5,128 nt of DNA from an uncultured Planctomycetaceae bacterium (GTDB lineage Bacteria > Planctomycetota > Planctomycetia > Pirellulales > JACPPG01), in contig CAMFLN010000327.1 of assembly GCA_945957305.1 (NCBI GenBank), forward strand, positions 1-5,128. The letters are read 5' to 3'. The position numbers were made by a program, and so were the translations under genes. This document shows, one piece after another, positions 1 through 5,128 of the stretch. A model generated the notes under the pieces. That model did no database searches. It worked only from the letters and a program-made list of their open reading frames with translations, and was not told the DNA's origin. The first letter of the stretch is position 1; each line of letters starts with the position of its first letter.

Positions 1-402
1 CTGCGTACCTGAGCCTGGAGTAGCGGTCCGGTGCATGCGGCGATGCCGCTCGTCGGCACGCATCAGGTCGGTCAGTTGGCCCGCAGCCGGATCGACCTCC
101 CCCTCGACCAACGCCCAGTAGATTTTCTCGACGGCGCGCGTACGGAATTGCTCGGTCAGCCGCGCCGCGGCCTTCGAAGTCCGGGCAAACAGCACCACGC
201 CCGAAACCGGGGCATCCAAACGGCTCATCGCCCCCAGGTAGACGTTGCCTGGCTTTTGATAACGCTCCTTGATGTATTCCTTGGCTTGGACCAAGAGGCT
301 GTCGCGATCGGCCGTCACGCCCATCGTGGGCCGGCCCGCCGGCTTGTTCAGGGCCAGTAAATGATTGTCTTCGTACAGGACGTGCAAGGGGTGTCGGGGC
401 AT
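1..402 (-). CDS. RluA-family RNA pseudouridine synthase, 5' part (C-terminus beyond window)
   Basis: Seen: an open frame reads on the minus strand from ATG at 402 to the window edge, giving 134 residues. An in-frame TAA lies a short way upstream of the ATG, so this is the only reasonable start. The protein opens with the family signature LHVLYEDNHLLALNKPAG (residues 6-23). The catalytic-loop motif SRLDAPVSG is at 60-68, with D63 in the position of the catalytic aspartate, followed by the KIYWALVEG strand (93-101). Known: RluA-type enzymes isomerise uridine to pseudouridine in rRNA or tRNA in the cytoplasm, using that aspartate. There is no S4 RNA-binding domain before the catalytic domain, as in RluA and TruC rather than RluC/RluD; the target RNA cannot be deduced. 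Odd: the usual His of HRLD is Ser60. No Shine-Dalgarno is evident. It is divergent from maf. Family assignment is secure; substrate is unknown. Confidence 0.9.
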   Translation of the reverse strand, partial: MPRHPLHVLYEDNHLLALNKPAGRPTMGVTADRDSLLVQAKEYIKERYQKPGNVYLGAMSRLDAPVSGVVLFARTSKAAARLTEQFRTRAVEKIYWALVEGEVDPAAGQLTDLMRADERHRRMHRTATPGSGTQ

Positions 403-543
403 ACGGATCGCGGCAGGGCGCGTGAACTGCGGTTAAGGGATATCGTCCTTGTAGGCCTTGTTTCCCAGGCTTATGGCAAATCGTAGAATAGCCGGCCCGC
501 AGGCGATAGCCTGAGTTGAATGACCTGTTGCCGTAGCGTAAAA

Positions 544-1131
544 ATGACTCAGCCCCAGCTCCCCGCCCCACTGATACTGGCCAGTAGCTCTCCGCGGCGG
601 CGGCAGCTGCTGACGTCGGCCGGCTACGAGTTTGACATCGTCCCACCGCGCGAAGAGGCCGAGTGCGGTGTCTGCAGCGGCGAGACCCCCCCCGAGTTGG
701 TCGCGCGGTTGGCCTATCAAAAGGCGGCCGACGTCTCGACGCGTGTCGGTCCATCGATCATCCTCGCCTGTGACACGATCTGCGAATGCCAAGGGCAAGT
801 GCTCGGCAAGCCGCGCGACGAGGATCACGCCCGCCGTATGCTCGAGATGCTCTCGGGACGCCGGCATCGAGTCTTCAGCGGGCTTTGCCTCTGGCACGTG
901 CCAGATGGCGAACCGGTGGTGCGCGTCGACGAAACAACCTTGCGAATGGATCCCCTTTCCCGGCAGCAGATCGAGGAAATTGTCGCCAGCGGCGCGTGGG
1001 AAGGAAAAGCGGGTGCTTTCGGCTATCAAGACGGATTGGATTGGGTACACGTCGAGCAAGGGAGCGAGACCAACGTCGTCGGCCTGCCGATGGAGTTGCT
1101 CAGTCGCATGCTTGGCGAACTGTGCACTTAG
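544..1131 (+). CDS. maf: Maf/YhdE-type nucleoside triphosphate pyrophosphatase
   Basis: Known: Maf proteins are cytosolic pyrophosphatases that hydrolyse non-canonical or excess pyrimidine nucleoside triphosphates to monophosphates, and are linked to septum/cell-division control. Seen: 195 residues, the usual size. Motifs in order are the phosphate-binding ASSSPRR (13-19), ACDTI (75-79) with D77 as the probable catalytic acid, LGKPRD (87-92) with K89, LSGRRHRV (103-110), GKAGAFGYQDG (154-164) and NVVGLP (177-182). The KAGAFGYQ segment resembles the dTTP/UTP-type YhdE (KAGAYGIQ) more than the m7GTP-type YceF, so a YhdE-like specificity is inferred. Start: ATG 544 puts the family's first strand (LILASSSPRR) at the expected distance; an in-frame ATG at 520 would add eight unconserved residues. 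Neither start has a clear Shine-Dalgarno. The family's normal Ala before the Asp is Cys76, a mild change. Confidence 0.93.
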   Translation: MTQPQLPAPLILASSSPRRRQLLTSAGYEFDIVPPREEAECGVCSGETPPELVARLAYQKAADVSTRVGPSIILACDTICECQGQVLGKPRDEDHARRMLEMLSGRRHRVFSGLCLWHVPDGEPVVRVDETTLRMDPLSRQQIEEIVASGAWEGKAGAFGYQDGLDWVHVEQGSETNVVGLPMELLSRMLGELCT

Positions 1132-1216
1132 ATGGATTGGTTTCATGATGGCCAAGTCTCATCGCAGCTTTCGGTTGTCTTCCTTCGACGACGCGGAGAT
1201 CGACGAGTCCTCAGGA

Positions 1217-1693
1217 ATGAAGCGAATCTCTTCAAGGGGCACTTTCTTTTGGAAGCGAGTGTTTCCTGGCGTGTGGTTTGGATTCATCGCCGTTTTCTTC
1301 TGTGTGGCTATGGCGACCGGTCTCAACCAGAAACAGCCCTGGTTCGAGTTCCTCCCGTTCATTTTCGGGCCGCTCATCATGGCTGGGTTCGGTTACTTCA
1401 TCATGAAACACCTGGTCTTTGACCTGGTCGACGAAGTGCTCGACGCCGGCAGTGAGTTTGTGGTGAAAAATCGGGGGCGCGAAATTCACGTCCCCTTGGC
1501 CGACATCACCAACGTCAGCTACGTCGGCATGATGAACCCGCCGAGAATCACGCTCATGCTCCGTCAGCCGTCGGAATTCGGCAGCGAGATTGCTTTCATG
1601 GCGACGCCTCGGCTCTTCAACTTCTCGACCCCGGCAGCTGTCAAAGATTTGATTGCCAGGATCGATGCTGCCAGAAGGAGTGGGCAAGGTTGA
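1217..1693 (+). CDS. Conserved hypothetical two-helix membrane protein with C-terminal beta domain
   Basis: Function unknown. Seen: 158 residues from ATG 1217. A basic N-terminus (MKRISSRGTFFWKRVFP) is followed by two hydrophobic segments, about 17-35 and 44-66, separated by a short Gln/Asn/Pro linker. A soluble domain of about 65 residues follows (VDEVLDAGSEFVVKNRGREI onwards), with alternating beta-strand character, the motif NPPRITLMLRQP at 107-118 and FGSEIAFMA at 121-129. A short helix closes the protein (142-153). I recognise this pattern from widely distributed hypothetical proteins; the soluble part resembles small bacterial PH-like membrane-attached domains, but that is inference. 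Start: in-frame ATGs at 1145 and 1148 would add 23-24 residues. I prefer 1217 because remembered relatives begin close to K-x-I-S-x-x-x-TFFxKRVFP, but the extra segment has GC-rich third positions and could be real. It lies 85 bases after maf on the same strand. Confidence 0.75.
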   Translation: MKRISSRGTFFWKRVFPGVWFGFIAVFFCVAMATGLNQKQPWFEFLPFIFGPLIMAGFGYFIMKHLVFDLVDEVLDAGSEFVVKNRGREIHVPLADITNVSYVGMMNPPRITLMLRQPSEFGSEIAFMATPRLFNFSTPAAVKDLIARIDAARRSGQG

Positions 1694-1743
1694 TTGCCGT
1701 CGCCTGATTGTAATCTCGAAGCGGAATTGCCTTAACCACTGCG

Positions 1744-1775
1744 GCACGACGAGCACGACGAAGAGCGATCGTCGT
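1744..1775. repeat. Tandem 9-mer overlapping a 7-bp inverted repeat, upstream of the hydrolase gene
   Basis: Seen: GCACGACGA occurs twice in tandem (1744-1752 and 1753-1761). The ACGACGA of the second copy (1755-1761) is a perfect inverted repeat of TCGTCGT (1769-1775) with a 7-base loop. Because the first copy also contains ACGACGA (1746-1752), the right arm could pair with either left arm. No run of T follows on either strand, so it is not a typical intrinsic terminator. It lies 38 bases before the ATG at 1814. An operator or mRNA leader structure is possible but not shown; chance in a GC-rich spacer cannot be excluded. Confidence 0.5.
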
Positions 1776-1800
1776 AAGGAAAATCGACTTCTCCCGGCGT

Positions 1801-1805
1801 GGAAA
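1801..1805 (+). promoter_or_regulatory. Probable ribosome binding site deciding the ATG 1814 start
   Basis: GGAAA sits eight bases before ATG 1814. An in-frame GTG at 1799 overlaps this site and would add only five residues ahead of the signal sequence. The site therefore favours the ATG. The match to the consensus is partial. Confidence 0.45.
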
Positions 1806-1813
1806 CGATTAAT

Positions 1814-4156
1814 ATGATTCGTTGCAAGACCACCGTGATAACTTTGCTGTCGTTGGTCGTTGCCTGCGAACTGATGATTTCGCTGGCTGCCGGCCAGCAA
1901 TCGCAGACGCACAAGTCGCTGCCAGCCTCGGCGAAAGCGACGGACATCTGGGGCGAGGTCATCATGCCTCAGCCGTTTGACAAGGAACCCTTTCGCGCGA
2001 TTCGCGTGCCCGAGTGGGTGCAGCAAACGATCGGCTGCGGGTACACCCTGAGCGGGCAGGATACGCCGGGGCGCACCCGCGCCGCCGCGGCCGGCGTCAC
2101 GCTCAGCGAAATAGGCTTTGTCGATCCGTTCTATGCCTACTACGACAGCAAGCTGCTCGAGCGGCGCAGCCCGCATGTGCCACTTGATCGGTTGCCCAAG
2201 GACATTGCCGAATACAAGCGATTGGGCGTCCGCATCCTGGGCGTTTATCCTCCGTGCCTGCAGGGAGAAGTCTATGAAAAGCACCCCGATTGGCGGCGGA
2301 TCGATACCAACACCACGACCATCCCCAGCATCGATCTGCAGAAGTACCCGCATGGCGGCATGCTCTGCCTGCTGGGGCCCTATGGCGATTTCTTCATCGA
2401 GGTGTTGGCCGAAATACTGACGCAGTTCCCTGATGTCGACGCCTTCAGTTTCGATGGTTTGCACTACGGCGGGGTCTGCTATTGTCAGCACTGCCGTGAA
2501 AGTTTTCGGCATGACACAGGGGGTGAAATTCCCAACCCCGACCTGAATGATCCGGCATTTCGCCGTTATCAACATTGGGCCGATCGGCGCATGGAAGATT
2601 GCATCCGCCGCATGCAATCGCGACTCAAGGGGATCAAGCCCGACGTGGCGCTTGTGACCTGGACCACGAACGCCGGGCGTTTCGGCCATTTTCTCAGCAT
2701 CCCGCGCAACATGCCCACGCGGATGAACCTGCTGCTCGACGCGCCGGATCAGGAATTCTGGCTTGACGAGACCAACCGCGGCGCGACGATCGTGCCGGCA
2801 GTGGCCAACGCATATATCTGGGCGACCACGAACCATCGTGTGGCGTTCAGCGAACCGTATCTGATGACGCATGGCAACCCGTACGGCAAAGACAGCTTTC
2901 CGCCGCAAGAAATATTGCGCCGCATGTTGTTGGCCGTGACCTACGGCGCACAACCGAGCATCGCGGTCGGCCAGCCCGCCAACTTGCAAGAGGAAATCTA
3001 CAACTGCCTGGCCGAGATCGAACGGCGCAAGCCGTGGCTGGTGCATAAGCGTCCGGAACCGTGGGGAGCGCTCGTGCTCAGCGACAACTCACGCAATTTT
3101 TACGGTCGTTCGGCCGGCCAGGTCGAAGAGCGCTACATGGCGCACGTCTTCGGTACATTTCGCGCCGCGGTCGAAGAGCACCTGCCGATCACGATCATCA
3201 ACGACTGGAATCTGAACGACGCTGACCTGGCGCGCTACAAGGTCTTGATCCTGCCCAATACGGCTTGTCTCGACGAGGCGCAGGTCGCGGCCGTGACCGA
3301 GTTTGTCCGCCGCGGCGGCGGGCTCGTGGCCTCGGTCGATGCGTCACTTTTCAACGAGTTCGGCGATCCGCGCGACAACTTTGCGTTAACTAAGGTCTTC
3401 GGCGTCGATTATCAGGGTTTGCCTACGCCCACCGTCGCACCGCAAGATGTTGACGTCAACTTTGCCAAAGGGATCGGCCCCGACTACTGGGAAAAGCGCA
3501 AGAACGTTTTCGATTTCAAGCAGGATACGCAGTCGCTGCTTAACCAGGGGCTGATGAAATCTTACGTGGGGGACACGCAGGTCACTTTCAAAGGAGCGGC
3601 AGTCCGCGTTGCGGCGAATTCTCCGCAGGCTCGCGTCATCGGCACCCTCCGCAGCAAGTCTTCCGAGCAGCCAGGCGAATTACCCGCCGTGGTCACCAAC
3701 GAGTTCGGGAACGGACGCGTCGTCTATCTGCCGGCGGGTTTTGACGCGGGCTACTATCTGTATGCGTATCCGTATGAACGCCTGGTGTTAAAAGAGGCGA
3801 TCCAGTGGGCCGCGGCCGCGCCACCGACGATACAGATCGCGGCGCCAATGTGCGTGCATGCCACCGCGATGCGTCAGTCCGATAGCCAGGGAGAGCGGCT
3901 GATCGTTCACTTGTACAGCGATCTTAATAGTACTGCCTTTCACGCGCTACCGACGGACGATGTGCCGTTGCACGAAGAGGTCGTGCCGATCCACGACCTT
4001 CGCGTCACCTTCGATCACGGCTACAAAATCCGCCGCGTTCATCTCGAGCCTGCAGGAAAAGACCTGCCGCTGGTTGGTACCTCGCATGGTCAGCAGGCGA
4101 TCGTCGAGCGCTTGGACGTGCATTCCATGGTCGTGGCCGAACTGGACGCCAAATAG
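1814..4156 (+). CDS. Exported glycoside-hydrolase-like protein (TIM barrel plus GH42-type trimerisation domain)
   Basis: Likely an exported carbohydrate-active enzyme; substrate unknown. Seen: 780 residues with an N-terminal signal (basic MIRCK, hydrophobic 6-26). Cleavage could follow AAG at 27, or Cys18 could be a lipobox cysteine (VVAC). Residues about 65-405 have the feel of a TIM barrel: KRLGVRILGVYPP, then VDAFSFDGLHYGG (208-220) with D214, a C222-x-C224-x-x-C227 cluster, and FSEPYL with E347. Residues about 415-535 and 620-670 look like the flavodoxin/class-I-amidotransferase fold of beta-galactosidase trimerisation domains (YKVLILPNTACLDE; FVRRGGGLVASVD; FGNGRVVYLPAG). A C-terminal beta domain runs about 670-780. 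This order matches GH42-like proteins and the 'hypothetical glycosyl hydrolase 6' group. The two canonical GH42 catalytic glutamates are not obvious; D214 and E347 are only candidates. It sits between a membrane protein gene and another exported protein gene, with no transporter or SusC/D-like partner in view. Confidence 0.82.
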   Translation: MIRCKTTVITLLSLVVACELMISLAAGQQSQTHKSLPASAKATDIWGEVIMPQPFDKEPFRAIRVPEWVQQTIGCGYTLSGQDTPGRTRAAAAGVTLSEIGFVDPFYAYYDSKLLERRSPHVPLDRLPKDIAEYKRLGVRILGVYPPCLQGEVYEKHPDWRRIDTNTTTIPSIDLQKYPHGGMLCLLGPYGDFFIEVLAEILTQFPDVDAFSFDGLHYGGVCYCQHCRESFRHDTGGEIPNPDLNDPAFRRYQHWADRRMEDCIRRMQSRLKGIKPDVALVTWTTNAGRFGHFLSIPRNMPTRMNLLLDAPDQEFWLDETNRGATIVPAVANAYIWATTNHRVAFSEPYLMTHGNPYGKDSFPPQEILRRMLLAVTYGAQPSIAVGQPANLQEEIYNCLAEIERRKPWLVHKRPEPWGALVLSDNSRNFYGRSAGQVEERYMAHVFGTFRAAVEEHLPITIINDWNLNDADLARYKVLILPNTACLDEAQVAAVTEFVRRGGGLVASVDASLFNEFGDPRDNFALTKVFGVDYQGLPTPTVAPQDVDVNFAKGIGPDYWEKRKNVFDFKQDTQSLLNQGLMKSYVGDTQVTFKGAAVRVAANSPQARVIGTLRSKSSEQPGELPAVVTNEFGNGRVVYLPAGFDAGYYLYAYPYERLVLKEAIQWAAAAPPTIQIAAPMCVHATAMRQSDSQGERLIVHLYSDLNSTAFHALPTDDVPLHEEVVPIHDLRVTFDHGYKIRRVHLEPAGKDLPLVGTSHGQQAIVERLDVHSMVVAELDAK

Positions 4157-4312
4157 CCGCGCAAGCCGAGCCGGCAGGCGACAAGCCGACCAAAACTTTC
4201 TGGCACCATGCGGCGGACCGCGGTATCTTCAGGCCACTAGCGCGTCACGGGGTCAGGGCCGTCTAATCAGGGTGTGTGACGGGCGCCTGCTGCGCAACAT
4301 CCAACGCTTTGC

Positions 4313-4322
4313 GGAGGTGATC
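4313..4322 (+). promoter_or_regulatory. Extended, near-perfect Shine-Dalgarno sequence
   Basis: GGAGGTGATC is the exact complement of the conserved GATCACCTCC at the 3' end of bacterial 16S rRNA. Its GGAGG core ends six bases before ATG 4324. It stands out because the other genes here have weak or no such site, and it fixes the start of the propeller gene. Confidence 0.8.
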
Positions 4323-4323
4323 G

Positions 4324-5128
4324 ATGCGTGCTGCCGGTTCCGCTGTTCGACTTGGCTTCTGTCTCGCGGTGGTCATGCTCTTCGCCGGATTCCGGCTGCC
4401 TGCCCGCGCCGACGATTGGCCGCAATGGTTCGGTCCGCAGCGCGACGGTGTGTGGCGCGAGACTGGTTTGATCGAGCACTTTCCTGCCGGTGGGCCAAAG
4501 GTCCTGTGGCGCACGCCCTTGGGGACCGGTTACGCCGGCCCGGCGGTGGCGGGGGATTGTGTGTACGTCATGGACTTCGCACGAGCCCTCGACGATGCGG
4601 GCCAGCCTCGCCGCCCCACACGCGCGGGCCTGCCGGGTCGCGAGCGTGTCGTCTGCCTCACGGCCAAAGATGGTCACGTTCGCTGGCAGCATGAGTACGA
4701 CGCACCTTACACCATTTCGTATCCGACCGGCCCGCGCGTGACGCCTGTGATCGAAGGGGATCGCGTCTACACGCTGGGTGCGATGGGGCAGTTGCTGTGC
4801 CTCAACGCCGACACCGGCCATACGCACTGGAGCAAGGATCTCGTCGGCGCTCATCCGACCGAGCCGCCAGTCTGGGGTTATGCCAGCCATCCGTTGATCG
4901 ACGGCGATTTGTTGTATTGCCTGGTCGGCGGCAAAGAGAGCGCGATTGTCGCCTTCAACAAGCACACCGGTGAAGAAGTCTGGAAAGCGCTGAGCACCGA
5001 CGAGGTGGGCTATAGCCCGCCGATGATCTACGAGTTGGCCGGCAAGCGGCAACTGGTCGTCTGGCTCTCCGAAGCGCTCTACGGCCTCGACCCGGCGACG
5101 GGGCGACAATTTTGGCGGCATCAATATC
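4324..5128 (+). CDS. Exported PQQ-like beta-propeller repeat protein (BamB-like), 5' part
   Basis: Seen: the frame is open from ATG 4324 to the right edge, 268 complete codons, so the C-terminus is missing. A signal peptide covers residues 1-29 (arginine-containing start, hydrophobic 10-23, ARA cleavage site at 27-29). The mature protein begins DDWPQWFGPQRDG, a hallmark of this family in planctomycetes. Four propeller-blade motifs of the form (L/V)xxLxxxTGxxxW follow, ending at W121, W169, W220 and W264: VVCLTAKDGHVRW, LLCLNADTGHTHW, IVAFNKHTGEEVW and LYGLDPATGRQFW. Known: such PQQ-enzyme-like propellers occur in BamB (outer-membrane protein assembly) and in many periplasmic proteins with no enzymatic activity shown. 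The name BamB-like describes fold only. A role in the periplasm or at the cell surface is inferred from the signal peptide. It is co-directional with the hydrolase gene, 167 bases downstream, with a strong ribosome binding site of its own. Confidence 0.88.
   Translation, partial: MRAAGSAVRLGFCLAVVMLFAGFRLPARADDWPQWFGPQRDGVWRETGLIEHFPAGGPKVLWRTPLGTGYAGPAVAGDCVYVMDFARALDDAGQPRRPTRAGLPGRERVVCLTAKDGHVRWQHEYDAPYTISYPTGPRVTPVIEGDRVYTLGAMGQLLCLNADTGHTHWSKDLVGAHPTEPPVWGYASHPLIDGDLLYCLVGGKESAIVAFNKHTGEEVWKALSTDEVGYSPPMIYELAGKRQLVVWLSEALYGLDPATGRQFWRHQY

Noticed and set aside
458..489. Promoter-like TTGTTT / TAGAAT pair in the divergent gap before maf
   Set aside because: The spacing of 20 bases is too long and the -35 match is partial; not enough to call a promoter.
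500..513. CAGGC-GATA-GCCTG hairpin upstream of maf
   Set aside because: Only a 5-bp stem, with no T run and no repeated partner; too short to separate from chance in GC-rich DNA.
632..1144. Plus-strand frame running through maf into the membrane protein gene, as if a longer protein
   Set aside because: Before 1145 the frame overlaps maf and reads as an Arg/Ser-rich shadow product; family-like sequence starts only near 1217.
433..1155. Minus-strand open frame of 240 codons opposite maf
   Set aside because: The plus strand encodes an intact Maf protein with all family motifs; the antisense product is unrecognisable.
1232..3046. Long minus-strand open frame of 604 codons spanning two plus-strand genes and the gap between them
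   Set aside because: Its translation shows no recognisable motif and is rich in Arg, His and Gln, as expected for the antisense of GC-rich coding DNA. The plus-strand genes it covers have clear domain and signal-peptide evidence.
4208..4240. Ten-codon open frame in the gap before the propeller gene
   Set aside because: No ribosome binding site, no recognisable peptide, and a length expected by chance.
4243..4281. CGTCAC / GTGACG inverted repeat between the hydrolase and propeller genes
   Set aside because: Six-bp arms with a 27-base loop and no T tract; not a convincing terminator or operator.
4267..5124. Minus-strand open frame of 285 codons opposite the propeller gene
   Set aside because: It is antisense to a gene with a signal peptide, a strong ribosome binding site and four propeller repeats, and its own translation has no recognisable motif.

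Overview
The window is an ordinary-looking chromosomal segment from a GC-rich bacterium, most likely a planctomycete (Pirellulales-like). That assignment is inferred from three things: the 'DWPQW.GP.RDG' start of an exported PQQ-type propeller protein, a large secreted glycoside-hydrolase-like protein beside it, and weak or absent Shine-Dalgarno sites at most starts. No rRNA, tRNA, CRISPR array, insertion sequence or phage gene was seen.

Layout: (1) Positions 1-402, minus strand, hold the N-terminal 134 residues of an RluA-family pseudouridine synthase running off the left edge. (2) A 141-base gap separates it from divergent plus-strand genes. (3) Positions 544-1131 encode a Maf nucleotide pyrophosphatase. 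(4) Positions 1217-1693 encode a small two-helix membrane protein with a conserved cytosolic-type beta domain of unknown function. (5) A 120-base gap contains a tandem 9-mer that overlaps a 7-bp hairpin. (6) Positions 1814-4156 encode a 780-residue exported protein with GH42-like architecture: TIM barrel, flavodoxin/amidotransferase-like 'trimerisation' domain and C-terminal beta domain. (7) A 167-base gap with no clear terminator ends in a near-perfect Shine-Dalgarno sequence. (8) From 4324 to the right edge is an exported PQQ-like beta-propeller (BamB-like) protein, cut off by the window.

The left part is housekeeping (RNA modification, nucleotide pool sanitation). The right part is exported: a probable carbohydrate-active enzyme and a propeller protein, both with N-terminal signal sequences. 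The four plus-strand genes are co-directional, but the gaps of 85-167 bases do not prove an operon. No new multi-gene system is evident. The points most worth checking are the uncharacterised exported hydrolase and its Cys cluster, its ambiguous signal peptide, the hairpin in front of it, and the His-to-Ser change in the pseudouridine synthase motif.
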